From: Actinomycetota bacterium | Lineage (GTDB): Bacteria > Actinomycetota > Actinomycetes > Streptosporangiales > Streptosporangiaceae | DNA length: 64,000 bases | NCBI GenBank assembly: GCA_003168255.1 | Contig: PMSU01000036.1 | Location: 62,001 to 126,000 of the forward strand | Reading direction: 5' to 3' | Shown here: one piece after another, positions 34,871 through 44,743 of the stretch | Layout: each line of letters opens with the position of its first letter | Position numbering within the stretch: the stretch's first letter is position 1 | Program-made: the position numbers and the translations under genes | Notes under the pieces: model-generated | What the model was told of the DNA's origin: nothing | Databases searched by the model: none | The model's input: only the letters and a program-made list of their open reading frames with translations

Positions 34871-36982
34871 ATGAGGGCCAGGTATCCAGACGCCGAAGGT
34901 TTCGTGAATCGCGGCGGTGTCAAGGTTGGTTACGAGGTGTTCGGCGAGGGCGAGCCTGTGATGGTGTTCGCGCCGGTTAACCCGATCGTTCACTCTCTGG
35001 GGTGGAAGGCCCAGGTGCCCTACCTGGCCCGCTCGTTCCGGATCATCACCATTGATCCGCGGGGCAACGGGCGGTCCGACCGGCCACGGGAGGCCACGGC
35101 GTACGCCCAAACGGAGTTCGTGGCCGACACCGTCGCGGTGATGGACGCATGTGAGGTCGAGCGTGCCGTAGTGGTGGGGATATCCAGCAGCGGCTGGACG
35201 TCGCTGCTGATGGCCGCCTTGCATCCCGAACGCGTCCTCGGGGTGGTGGCGATCGCTCCTGCGGCACCGCACCTGCTGCTGTTGCCGGCTCACCGGACTG
35301 TCTATGACTTCGACGAGGCGCTGGACACCGAGGAGGGCTGGGCGAAGGACAACCGCCATTACTGGCTGCGGGACTGGCGGGGCTTCGCGGACTTCTTTTT
35401 CGGCGAGCTGCTGTGCGAGCCGCACTCGAGCAAGGTGCGTGAGGACTGCGTCGCCTGGGCGATGGAGACGAGCCCGGAGGTGGTGCTGGCGTATGATGAC
35501 GCGCCGCAGGCGTCAGCGTCGAAAGAGGAAACCGAGCGGCTGCTGCGTCAGGTGCGCTGCCCGGTGCTGGTGATCCACGGGGACCAGGACCGCGCCCTGC
35601 CGCTGTCGTGGAGCGAGCGGATCGCCGAGCTGACCGGGGCTGACCTGCTGGTCGTGGAGGGCGCGGGGCATTGCCCGAATGCCCGTGAGCCAGTGGTCGT
35701 CAACCACGCGATCCGGGACTTTGCCGACCGGTTCCGACAAGGACCAGTCCCCCTGCGGCGGTGGACCAGGCCGCTGGACCGGCGCCGCCGGGTCCTCTAC
35801 CTGTCGTCTCCGATCGGGCTCGGGCACGCGCGGCGGGACCTGGCCGTCGCCGAGGAGCTGCGCAAGCTGCACCCCGACCTGCAGGTGGACTGGCTAGCCC
35901 AGCATCCAGTGACCGAGCTGCTGGCCAGGCGGGGCGAGCGCATTCACCCGGCGTCGGCGTTGCTGGCCAGCGAATCGCGGCACCTGGAAGGCGAATGCGC
36001 CGAGCATGACCTGCATGTGTTCCAGGCGGCACGGCGTATGGACGAGATCATGGTCAGCAATTTCATGGTCTTTTCCGACCTGGTCGACAGCGAGCATTAC
36101 GACCTGTGGGTGGGCGACGAAGCGTGGGACGTGGACTATTTCCTGCACGAGAATCCCGAGCTCAAGCGGGCGCCCTATGCGTGGCTGACCGATTTCGTCG
36201 GCTGGCTGCCGATGCCCGACGGCGGTGACCAGGAGGCGGCGCTGACCGCCGACTACAACGCGGAGATGATCGAGCAGATCGGGCGCTTCCCCAGCCTGCG
36301 CGACCGCGCGGTGTTCGTCGGCAACCCGGCTGACGTGGTGCCGGACAGTTTCGGTCCGGGACTGCCGCCGATCCGCGGCTGGGTAGAGCAGCACTTCCAG
36401 TTCGCCGGCTATATCTCCGGCTATGATCCGGCCGGCGTTGCCGACCGGGCGGCGATACGCGCCGAGCTTGGCTATCGTTCCGACGAGAAAGTCTGCCTGG
36501 TGACGGTAGGCGGTTCCGGTGTCGGTGCCGACCTGCTGCGCCGCGCCGTGGCTGCCTATCCGGCCGCCAGGCAGCTCGTGCCCGGGCTGAGGATGATCGT
36601 GGTGGCCGGGCCGCGCATCGGCCCGGCCACGCTGCCGGCTTATGACGGCCTTGAAGTGCATGGATACGTGCACGACCTGTACCGGCACCTGGCGGTGTGC
36701 GACCTGGCCGTGGTGCAGGGCGGACTGACCACCACGATGGAGCTCACCGCAGCCCAGCGGCCTTTCATCTACGTGCCGCTGCGGCACCACTTCGAGCAGA
36801 ACTTCCATGTCCGGCACCGGCTCACCAGGTACCGCGCGGGCCGCTGCATGGATTACGAGGACACCGGCGCGGACTCGCTGGCGCAGGCCATGGCCGAGGA
36901 GATAGGCCGGCCCGTCAGCTACCGGCCGGTAGAAACAGATGGAGCCGCGCGGGCCGCTGCCCACATTTCCGGGCTCATCTGA
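34871..36982 (+). CDS. Alpha/beta-hydrolase fused to GT-B glycosyltransferase
   Basis: 703 residues, ATG behind CCAGGAGGG. Residues 1-285 are an alpha/beta-hydrolase: PRGNGRSD, VVGISSSGWTS as nucleophile elbow, IHGDQDRALP and GAGHCPNAREP for the Asp and His of the triad. The elbow G-I-S-S-S lacks the usual final Gly of GxSxG. Residues about 298-690 resemble MurG/YjiC-type GT-B glycosyltransferases: YLSSPIGLGHARRDLA at the start, VTVGGSG in the middle and QGGLTTTMEL near the end. The fusion could attach and trim a sugar on a small molecule, for instance in self-protection. Substrates are unknown. It is convergent with the SARP gene (8-base overlap of ends). Confidence 0.8.
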   Translation: MRARYPDAEGFVNRGGVKVGYEVFGEGEPVMVFAPVNPIVHSLGWKAQVPYLARSFRIITIDPRGNGRSDRPREATAYAQTEFVADTVAVMDACEVERAVVVGISSSGWTSLLMAALHPERVLGVVAIAPAAPHLLLLPAHRTVYDFDEALDTEEGWAKDNRHYWLRDWRGFADFFFGELLCEPHSSKVREDCVAWAMETSPEVVLAYDDAPQASASKEETERLLRQVRCPVLVIHGDQDRALPLSWSERIAELTGADLLVVEGAGHCPNAREPVVVNHAIRDFADRFRQGPVPLRRWTRPLDRRRRVLYLSSPIGLGHARRDLAVAEELRKLHPDLQVDWLAQHPVTELLARRGERIHPASALLASESRHLEGECAEHDLHVFQAARRMDEIMVSNFMVFSDLVDSEHYDLWVGDEAWDVDYFLHENPELKRAPYAWLTDFVGWLPMPDGGDQEAALTADYNAEMIEQIGRFPSLRDRAVFVGNPADVVPDSFGPGLPPIRGWVEQHFQFAGYISGYDPAGVADRAAIRAELGYRSDEKVCLVTVGGSGVGADLLRRAVAAYPAARQLVPGLRMIVVAGPRIGPATLPAYDGLEVHGYVHDLYRHLAVCDLAVVQGGLTTTMELTAAQRPFIYVPLRHHFEQNFHVRHRLTRYRAGRCMDYEDTGADSLAQAMAEEIGRPVSYRPVETDGAARAAAHISGLI

Positions 36983-39900
36983 CCAGGCTCGCTGCCGTTC
37001 GCGCCTCACGCAGGACATGAGCCAGGCCGTAGTTCCTGGCCAGGGAGGTGCCCCGATCCAGCGCCACCCGCGCCTTCGCCGGCTCGCCCAAGCGGACATG
37101 TGCCTGGGCGTCCACGACCAGGGCCGCCGCAAGCGCAGCCACCCACGGTACCCGCTCCGCCGCACCCAGCAGCGGGGCAATCACCGCGCGGGCTCGTTCT
37201 GGCTGGCCTCCCATCAGCCAGGCCCGCGCGACCGACAGGTACACCTCATACCCCAGCACCCACGCGTCCCCGGCCGGCCACGTGGCGGCGGCAAGCAGCC
37301 GGTCGGCCTCAGCGAGGACGGCGGGTGACCGCGTCGCTTCGGCAAGCGGTGCCAGGCAACGCAGCAGGTAGGCCTCTGCGCCGTCCTTCACGGCGGCCTC
37401 GTGGCCGCGCTCGAACAGGTCAATGGCCTCGGCCGGATTCCCCGCGGCCAGCAGAGCGGCGCCGAGCGCGGCGCACGCCAGAGCACCGCACCAGGGGTGA
37501 TCATGGGCCTCGCCCAGGCGCAGAGCGCGACGCCCGAGCGAGACCGCCTCGCCATCACGGCCGCGCAGCCGGGCCAGCCAGCACAGATGGGCGACGTAGG
37601 CCGCGGCCCAGTGCGGGTAGCCGCTGCGCCGGTTGATCTCGATGGCCGACTCCGTGACAGCTGTCGCCTGATCCCAGTCGCCTGCCGCCATCGGCAGGTA
37701 TCCCGACTCGAAGACAGCGTGCTGTAGCCGGAACAGGTCACCCTGACGTCGCAGCAGCGGCTCGAGCTCATCGAGCACCGTGGCCAGCGCGCCCGTGTGG
37801 CCCAGGTAGGCATGAGCGGTCTTGAGCCCGTCGAGGCCCGTCGCGAGCGCGTGCTCATCAGCGGCAGCCCTGCCAGCCATGGCGGCACGCTGCCCATAGT
37901 CAAGCGCACGATCGAATTGCAGCCTGTTGGTCGCGACGATGGCCAGGCGCGCCAGCAGGTCAGCCGTGGCCGCCTGGTCACCCAGCAGCTCCGCGAGGCG
38001 CAGGCCGCTGGCGAGATGGGACTCGCAGTAGCCGACCGGCATGCCGTGGGCGACGGGCACGTCCCCGCCGAGGTGCCGCAGCGCCAGCATTTCCAGCCGC
38101 CGGTCACCTACCATGCGTGCCGCTGCCGCTCCTGCTGAGAAGTCGGCCAGCGCTGCCGGGAGGGCGGCCATCGCTTCGTGCGCACGGCCACGGACGACGC
38201 GGGCGCGGGCTCCGACCTCCCCATCGCCTGCCCGCTCCGCCGCCTCTAGCGCCTGCGAGGCCAGGACCGCCGAATCGGTCACGGCGAAGCGGCGCAGTGC
38301 CGCATCGGCAGCGGACAGCAGCGCCCGTGACGCCCGCTGCCAGTCGCCACAGGCGGCTGCGTGCCTGGCCAGCGATTCCGGCTGGCTGGCCAGCAGGTCA
38401 GCGGCGCGCCGATGGTAAGCCAGCCGGGTGGGCTCTGGAGTGGTGGCGTACAAGGCCTCGCGGATCAGGTCGTTGGCGAACTCGAAGTCGCGCCCGGCAG
38501 CTACCAGCAGCCGCGCCTGCAGAGCCAGCTCACACTGTCTTAGTGCAGCCGCAGGCGGCACGCCGGCGACGGCCGCCACTGCGACCGGGTCAACCGTGGC
38601 ACCGAGAACGGCCGCTACCCGCAGCAGCTGTTCAGCGGCGGCACCCAGCCGGCGGGCCCGTGCCTGCACGGCGCTGCGCAGTGACTCCGGCAGGCCGCCG
38701 TCGCCGTCGGTCAGCGCCCGGAGCATCTCAACCACGAACAACGTGTGCCCGCCTGTCTGCCGCAGGATGCGATCAGCCTGCCCGGCCTGGCCGGCCTGGC
38801 GGGCAAGCTGCCCGACAGCATCGGGCCCGAGCGGGCCGACCTCCATGCGGCTGGCCACATCGGCGAGCACGGCGCCGACTTCCGCGTCGTTCTCGGCGCG
38901 CACCGTGGCCATCACCAGCAGCCGGGCACCACCCGCGTGCCTGCCCAGGTAATGCACCAGCTCGAGGGTCGACTGGCCCGCGTACTGCAGATCGTCCAGC
39001 ACAAGCAGCACCGGATTGTGCGCCGCCAGCTCACGCAGGAATGCCATCACACTGCGAAACATGCGACGGCGTTGCATGTCGAGGGCCACCTGCTCGACCG
39101 GCACCGGCCCTAGAACTGCCGCGGCCTCCGGCACCAGCGCGGCGAAGGCTGGCGCGTCCTCACCTAGCAGCTGTCGCAACTGCGCCGCGGGCAGCCTCGT
39201 CACCGCCGGCAGCAGCGCCTCCACCACTGGCTGCAAGAACAGCGACCGCTCGGTCTCATAACAGCGGGACGGCAAAATCATCGCACCAGAGCCGACCGCG
39301 TCCGCCGCCAGTGCCTCAGCCAATCTGGTCTTGCCGATCCCGGCCTCCCCGACAATCAGGACCACCCCTGGTTCACCGTCGGCAGCCCGCACCCAGGCCG
39401 CAGTCAGGTCGGCAAGCTCCCGGTCGCGGCCGACTAGCCGCCGCGATGCCGCCGTTGAGCCAGGAGCCCGGACAGGGGGCGCCCTTCCGGCGCGGCGCCT
39501 TTCCCGAGGTGCGCCGGCCTGGGCCATGTTGCCGTCCCGTCGGTACCGGTCACCGGAATGCTGCTGGCGCAAGATGGCCAGGTGCAGCTCGTGCGTGTCC
39601 GGCGCGGGATCGCTGCCCAGTTCCTCGGCCAGCCGGCCGCTCAGCCGGGCGTATGCCGCCAGTGCCTTCGCCCGCTCGCCCCCCGCCGCGCAGGCGGACA
39701 TGAAAAGGCGGTGCGCGGCTTCGTCGAACGGGTCATCGGCCATAGCGTCCTCGGCGACGCGTGCCGCCAGGTGCGCGTCGCCTGTCGCCAGCGCCGCCCC
39801 GGCAGCAGCATGCCTAGCCCGGCGCAGCAGCCCGCACAGCTCCTGCCTGGCTGGCTCGGCCCACGCGGCGAACGGCTCATCGGCCAGCGCGGTTCCCGGC

Positions 39901-40304
39901 GACAGCAGCTCCACAGCGCGCTCGGCCGCCGCGCGGGCCAGCGCTGGTGCCATCGCGAGCTGTTGCTCTGCGCGGCTCGTCAGCCTGCCTGCCACGTCGA
40001 GATCAACCACGATCCCGGGGGCACCACCCAGCCGGTAACCCTGGCGGCCGCCACGGATCACTTCCCGGCCCAGCGCGCGGCGCAACCGGCTCACCAGCGT
40101 GGCGACACTCCGCACCGGCTCCGCGGGCGGGTCACCTGGCCACAGCACCTCGGCGATCCGGTCGACGGACACTAGCCTGGTGCGCTCCACCGCGAGCAGT
40201 TTCAGCAGCATGCGCGCCTTGCGGCTGCGCACTTCACCATCAGCGAGCCGGACACCATCGCGGACCACGCCGAACACGCCCGCCAGCTGCAACTCCAGCT
40301 GCAC
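36975..40304 (-). CDS. SARP/BTAD-AAA transcriptional regulator
   Basis: 1109 residues with the GTG at 40304, which follows GAGG by five bases; the frame is open about 34 codons further upstream. Order: OmpR-type winged helix (SRKARMLLKLLAVE, LVSRLRRALG), bacterial transcriptional activation domain (DPFDEAAHRLFMSACAAGG), AAA/NB-ARC ATPase with Walker A GEAGIGKTRLAEAL and Walker B VLLVLDDLQYAG, then a long helical repeat region. Large SARP-type regulators of this plan activate antibiotic clusters in actinomycetes and respond to ATP and unknown signals. It may control the NRPS cluster, though it is 4.3 kb from it with decayed genes between. Confidence 0.88.
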   Translation of the reverse strand: MQLELQLAGVFGVVRDGVRLADGEVRSRKARMLLKLLAVERTRLVSVDRIAEVLWPGDPPAEPVRSVATLVSRLRRALGREVIRGGRQGYRLGGAPGIVVDLDVAGRLTSRAEQQLAMAPALARAAAERAVELLSPGTALADEPFAAWAEPARQELCGLLRRARHAAAGAALATGDAHLAARVAEDAMADDPFDEAAHRLFMSACAAGGERAKALAAYARLSGRLAEELGSDPAPDTHELHLAILRQQHSGDRYRRDGNMAQAGAPRERRRAGRAPPVRAPGSTAASRRLVGRDRELADLTAAWVRAADGEPGVVLIVGEAGIGKTRLAEALAADAVGSGAMILPSRCYETERSLFLQPVVEALLPAVTRLPAAQLRQLLGEDAPAFAALVPEAAAVLGPVPVEQVALDMQRRRMFRSVMAFLRELAAHNPVLLVLDDLQYAGQSTLELVHYLGRHAGGARLLVMATVRAENDAEVGAVLADVASRMEVGPLGPDAVGQLARQAGQAGQADRILRQTGGHTLFVVEMLRALTDGDGGLPESLRSAVQARARRLGAAAEQLLRVAAVLGATVDPVAVAAVAGVPPAAALRQCELALQARLLVAAGRDFEFANDLIREALYATTPEPTRLAYHRRAADLLASQPESLARHAAACGDWQRASRALLSAADAALRRFAVTDSAVLASQALEAAERAGDGEVGARARVVRGRAHEAMAALPAALADFSAGAAAARMVGDRRLEMLALRHLGGDVPVAHGMPVGYCESHLASGLRLAELLGDQAATADLLARLAIVATNRLQFDRALDYGQRAAMAGRAAADEHALATGLDGLKTAHAYLGHTGALATVLDELEPLLRRQGDLFRLQHAVFESGYLPMAAGDWDQATAVTESAIEINRRSGYPHWAAAYVAHLCWLARLRGRDGEAVSLGRRALRLGEAHDHPWCGALACAALGAALLAAGNPAEAIDLFERGHEAAVKDGAEAYLLRCLAPLAEATRSPAVLAEADRLLAAATWPAGDAWVLGYEVYLSVARAWLMGGQPERARAVIAPLLGAAERVPWVAALAAALVVDAQAHVRLGEPAKARVALDRGTSLARNYGLAHVLREARTAASLVR

Positions 40305-40758
40305 GCTAACCTCGGCTCCATGGACCAGGTCGCTTCCCGCGTCCTGTCTGCACACGCGGTGATCGACGGCAGGCAAACACCAGCCCGCCAGCCGGATTAC
40401 ACCCAATCGTGACGGATAGGGGTTTCAGGACCCGGCTATGCATGATCGTATAGCCGGGAGAACGACTGCTTACGCCGCCTGCGGACATCAGGGGAACCGG
40501 TCCGGGGAGCCGGAAACTTGCGACCACCTACTGCTCCCAGCTCGCCTAGCGCAGGCCCACCAGGTCCCGCAACTGTGCCGTGTCCACGAATTGCTTCAAG
40601 GACCCATACCGGACGGTACGCTTTTTTCATATTCTTTACAATCTCTTTGCCCATGCCGCCATATACGTGAACATCTGCCAGTCGGCGTTCTTCTGCCGAT
40701 CGCGCAGATCAGATAATCTGCGCGTCTCCCTTGTGGGAACTTGTCCAGTTGGCGCTGC
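40305..40758. other. Divergent intergenic region between regulator and S8-like gene
   Basis: About 450 bases lacking a supported gene. AT-richer than its surroundings around 40620-40740 (ttttttcatattctttacaatc), which suits a promoter. It contains the inverted repeat at 40701-40724. Confidence 0.5.
40701..40724. promoter_or_regulatory. Perfect 9-bp inverted repeat
   Basis: CGCGCAGAT and ATCTGCGCG separated by six bases (cagata), 35 bases before the possible GTG start of the S8-like gene. No T-run follows, so an operator is more likely than an intrinsic terminator. Confidence 0.45.
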
Positions 40759-43700
40759 GTGAATATTCGGCAGGTTCCCAGAGGCTTCGGCCATCGCGTC
40801 ACGCTCCGTGATTATGCCGGCCTGCTGGTTGACGATCTGTATCCGCCGTTACGGGCGGTCACCGGCTGCGCCGCGGTGGGTGAGACGCGCGTTGTGCTGA
40901 AGCATCAGTACAACTTCCCGGGCACCGCCGCAGGCACCCAGCAGCGCACGGCAGCGGCCGACGCCGCCCAGGCACCGATCATCGCCAGCCTCCAGCACAG
41001 CCAGGCGACGCAGGTAACCCAGCTTCATCTCATCGACGCCGTCGCCGCGACGGTGTCACCGGCGGAGGCCGGAGCACTCGCCGCCAACGCGAGCGTGGCA
41101 GAAGTCGTGCCCAACGCCGCGTTCAAGGCACCCGCGCCGGTCACCGCTCCCGCCGCGGGCAACGGCTCCGCCGCCCCGGCACCGGGCGTGTGCCCGGCCA
41201 AGGGCAAGGTGCAGCTCGATCCGGAAGGGGTCGAGCTGGTCCATGCGGTCTCCGGCAACCCGCGCGAGCACACCGCCAGGAAGCTCGGCTTCACCGGCGC
41301 CGGAGTGACCGTCGGCGACATAGCGGTCGGCATCGACCCGACGGAGACCGAGCTGATCCGCCCGGACGGGCAGCCGGTGATCGCCGTGTACAAGGACTTC
41401 ACCGGCGAGGGCACCAAGGTGCAGGGCGGCGAGGACCTCGAGTCCTACCTCGACGACAGCATCATGGCCGCGCAGGGGCGGCTCGTTTATGACCTGCACG
41501 ACTACACGGACGCGCCAAAGGGCTGCGACATCCGGCTGCAAGGCGTCGCGCCAGGCATCACCCTCGACGCGTACAAGGTGTACGCGAACAACGACATGAC
41601 GACGACGTCCGCCTTCCTCGATGCGATCGACTACGCGGTTGACGTCAACCACGTCAACGTCCTCAACGAAGAGGGCGGGTCGTTCCCGATGCCCGACACC
41701 AGCCAGGACCTCATCAAGGAGGCGAACAGCGCGGCCATGGCGGCCGGCGTGACGATCACGTCGCCGTCCTACGACGCGGGCGCCGAGAGCACGATCTGGT
41801 CGCCGTCCACGCAGCCGGGCGTCATCAGTGTCGGAGCGTCAACTGCTTTCCGCAGCTACGCCCAGGACGGCATCGGCGAGTACAACCAGGTGAACGCCCG
41901 CGGCTGGGTAAGCGACAACATCAGCTCCCTCAGCTCGGGCGGCTCCACCGAGGGCGGCCGGTCGATCGACGTCATCGCGCCCGGTGACCTCGACTGGATC
42001 GCGTGCGAGTCGGGCACCGCGGCATGCGGCAACACCAACCTGACGGTTTCGGGAGGGACCAGCGAGTCGGGACCCCTCGTCGCCGCGGTGGCCGCACTCG
42101 TGATCCAGGCGTACCGCAGCACCCATGACGGCGCGAATCCTTCCGCCAGCCTCGTGCGCAACATCATCTCCAGCAGCGCCGACGATCTCGGCATGCCAGG
42201 CTCGGAGCAGGGTGCCGGCCTCGTCAACGCCTACCGCGCCGTCAAGGCGGCCATGGCCGCGAACCAGGGAACGCCCCGGAATGCCGCCGCCGGACCGGAA
42301 CTGGTGGCGGGCACCCAGCAGCTCGCGGCCATCGGGTCACCGGGCGCCGCGGCCAAGATGTCCTTCGAGCTCAGCAACGAGGGCTCGAAGCCGGCCGACG
42401 TCAGCCTGGGCGCCCGCACCTCGGGGCCGTCCACGGTCGTCCTGGCGACGACCATCCACCGGACGTCGAAGAGTACCGTCCAGATCCTCAAATTCGCCCT
42501 TCCTAACGGCGCTGCCTCACTCACTGCCGATATCGCCTATCCAGGCGGACCGGATTCCAACCCGCTGGCCATCTCAATGATCAACCCGAAAGGGCAACTC
42601 GCGGCCTTCAGCCTTCCCCAGGGCACCGGCAACCATGGCCAGGTGGAAGTACGCCAGCCATCGGCGGGCACCTGGGCGGTGGATGTGATCAGCCCCTACG
42701 GTCCTTACCACGGGCCCGTGTACGTGCAGGTCACCACCGCGCCAGTGCAGAGCTGGGGCAGCGTGTCCCCGAGCCACGTCACGCTCGCGGCCGGCGCGAC
42801 GACCAAGGTCACGCTGGCTGGCCACTTCCCGAGCGCGCCCGGCGACGAGAGCGCTTCGGTCACCATGGCGGCACCCGGGTGGGGTGACAGCTCGCTTCCG
42901 GTCACGCTGCGATCGCTCGTGCCGATCGTGAACGGGACTGGCCACTTCAAGGCCACGCTCGTCGGAGGCAACGGGCGGGGCTTCGTTCCGGCCCAGACGT
43001 TCTTCTACAACTTCGACGTGCCAGCTGGGCAGCCGGCTCTTGACGTGCAGACCAGGCTGGCCGGAAGCAACAAGGACCCCTACTTCACCTACCTGATCGA
43101 CCCGGACGGCGAGGCCGTCGCCCAGGCAAGCAATCAGGTGGCGGTGGGAGCGTCGACAACCGTCGGAGAGCCGGGAGCCCGGCTGCACACGCTGTCGCCT
43201 CCGGCGGGCCGCTGGACGATCATCATCACGTTCACCAACCCGGTCAAGGGCAACGCCCTGCAGACGCCACTGTCGGGAACCGTCTCGTTCGCACCGATCA
43301 CCGCGACGGTACGCGGGCTACCTGACAGCAAGATGGCTACCCTCACTCGGAGGTCGCAGTATGTGGCCAAGGTGACCGTGCACAATGACGGTGACTCCGC
43401 GGAGTCCTACTTCCTGGATGGCCGTCTCGACCGCGCGACGTCACTGACCCTGACGTCGACCACCCCGGCCACGTCCCTCCAGCTGCCGCTCTCCGGCTAC
43501 GCCCCCTACCCGCAGTGGATCGTGCCCACCGACTCGACCTCACTCACGGCTGCCGCGACATCGAGCGCCCCCACCACGTTCGACTTCAGCCCGTACAACG
43601 GTGAGCCGGATATCGGCGCCACCGTCAGCGGCGACGACGCCAGCGCGACGATCACGGCACCGGCCGGCTCGCTCCTGACACAGGGCGACTGGGACATCGT

Positions 43701-44037
43701 TCCCCAGCAGATCGGCCCGTTCGGATCAAAGGGCGCCTCCCCGTCGACGACGACGCTGTCGCTCGTCGCCACGACCCCGGCATTCGATCCGGGACTGACC
43801 TCCGATACCGGAGACCTGTGGGAGCAGGGCGCCGCGGCACGGGCCGCCTTCAAGCCGGTCATCGTGCAGCCCGGCCAGACGATCACGCTCTACGCCGTGA
43901 TAACTCCGACGGCCAAGAGCGGCTCGGTGGTCCGGGGCACCTTGTACCTGGACGACTCCAGCGCGGTGACCAACATCGGCCCGAGCCCTTCCGGTGACCA
44001 GCTCGAGGCCATCCCCTACGTGTACACGGTCGGCTAA
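40759..44037 (+). CDS. Subtilisin-fold (S8-like) secreted-type protein lacking catalytic Asp and His
   Basis: 1092 residues from GTG at 40759 (TTG at 40741 is also in frame; neither has a good ribosome site). The peptidase-like core (about residues 160-500) has GAGVTVGDIAVGID where active S8 enzymes have IDTGID or IADGID, so the Asp position is Val or Ala. The HGTHVAG segment is absent before GVAPGITLDAYKV. The Ser motif SGGTSESGPLVAAVAALV is kept. The remaining 600 residues are beta-rich (Ig or pre-peptidase-like). No signal peptide is visible at the present N-terminus, which may have been lost. It may be a non-catalytic binding protein or a decayed peptidase. Confidence 0.65.
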   Translation: MNIRQVPRGFGHRVTLRDYAGLLVDDLYPPLRAVTGCAAVGETRVVLKHQYNFPGTAAGTQQRTAAADAAQAPIIASLQHSQATQVTQLHLIDAVAATVSPAEAGALAANASVAEVVPNAAFKAPAPVTAPAAGNGSAAPAPGVCPAKGKVQLDPEGVELVHAVSGNPREHTARKLGFTGAGVTVGDIAVGIDPTETELIRPDGQPVIAVYKDFTGEGTKVQGGEDLESYLDDSIMAAQGRLVYDLHDYTDAPKGCDIRLQGVAPGITLDAYKVYANNDMTTTSAFLDAIDYAVDVNHVNVLNEEGGSFPMPDTSQDLIKEANSAAMAAGVTITSPSYDAGAESTIWSPSTQPGVISVGASTAFRSYAQDGIGEYNQVNARGWVSDNISSLSSGGSTEGGRSIDVIAPGDLDWIACESGTAACGNTNLTVSGGTSESGPLVAAVAALVIQAYRSTHDGANPSASLVRNIISSSADDLGMPGSEQGAGLVNAYRAVKAAMAANQGTPRNAAAGPELVAGTQQLAAIGSPGAAAKMSFELSNEGSKPADVSLGARTSGPSTVVLATTIHRTSKSTVQILKFALPNGAASLTADIAYPGGPDSNPLAISMINPKGQLAAFSLPQGTGNHGQVEVRQPSAGTWAVDVISPYGPYHGPVYVQVTTAPVQSWGSVSPSHVTLAAGATTKVTLAGHFPSAPGDESASVTMAAPGWGDSSLPVTLRSLVPIVNGTGHFKATLVGGNGRGFVPAQTFFYNFDVPAGQPALDVQTRLAGSNKDPYFTYLIDPDGEAVAQASNQVAVGASTTVGEPGARLHTLSPPAGRWTIIITFTNPVKGNALQTPLSGTVSFAPITATVRGLPDSKMATLTRRSQYVAKVTVHNDGDSAESYFLDGRLDRATSLTLTSTTPATSLQLPLSGYAPYPQWIVPTDSTSLTAAATSSAPTTFDFSPYNGEPDIGATVSGDDASATITAPAGSLLTQGDWDIVPQQIGPFGSKGASPSTTTLSLVATTPAFDPGLTSDTGDLWEQGAAARAAFKPVIVQPGQTITLYAVITPTAKSGSVVRGTLYLDDSSAVTNIGPSPSGDQLEAIPYVYTVG

Positions 44038-44175
44038 TCCGGACGTCCACCTGATCAATCGGCCCGCGCGCACGCCGCGTTCATGCCTGGATCGCCAGCG
44101 CGGGCTTGGTAACCTGATCGCCGCCGCGTCCGCGCGCTGTAACGCGATTCCGCCACCTGGAGTAATGAGTCGCCA

Positions 44176-44733
44176 ATGTGCTCCCTCGGTCGCCCCATCC
44201 TGGACATGCTGGGCCGCTACCGCCCGCAGAACGAGACGGAGGCTGGCGACGTCGATCGGGCGCGTGCGCTCATCGAAGGCGCGGACGATCCGTGGCTGCG
44301 CTCGATTCCGCTGCATCTGACGGCATCCGCGCTGATCGTGCACCCAGGCAGCGGCCGGGTACTGCTGCGCTGGCACCAGCGCCAGCAGGCGTGGCTTCAG
44401 GTGGGCGGGCACGGTGATCCGGGCGAGAGCGATCCGGTGGCCATCGCGCTGCGGGAAGCCTGCGAGGAGACCGGGCTGACCGACCTGGAGCCGTGGCCGG
44501 ACGCGGAGATCCGGCATGTGGTGATCGTCTCGGTCCCGGCGAACAGCCGGGAACCAGCCCACGAGCACGCCGACGTGCGGTTTGTCTTGTCCACCCGGAC
44601 CCCCGACGCAGCGCGCGCGGAGAGCCCGGGCGCGCCGCTGCGCTGGCTGTCACAGAGTGCGGCGCACGAGGCCACCTCCGAAGCCAATCTCCGGGAAACG
44701 TTGTTCCGGGTAGAGCGCATGCTCGCGGGCTGA
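44176..44733 (+). CDS. Nudix hydrolase
   Basis: 185 residues. The Nudix helix is GGHGDPGE followed by REACEETG, with eight residues between the E and RE, a spacing shared by a common actinobacterial subfamily. The catalytic EE pair and upstream Gly/Glu are intact. Family members hydrolyse nucleoside diphosphates linked to another group, using Mg2+; the actual substrate is unknown. It is convergent with the monooxygenase (10-base gap). The N-terminal 45 residues (LGRYRPQNETEAGDVDRA) form the helical lead common in this subfamily. Confidence 0.87.
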   Translation: MCSLGRPILDMLGRYRPQNETEAGDVDRARALIEGADDPWLRSIPLHLTASALIVHPGSGRVLLRWHQRQQAWLQVGGHGDPGESDPVAIALREACEETGLTDLEPWPDAEIRHVVIVSVPANSREPAHEHADVRFVLSTRTPDAARAESPGAPLRWLSQSAAHEATSEANLRETLFRVERMLAG

Positions 44734-44743
44734 AATCGCGGCC

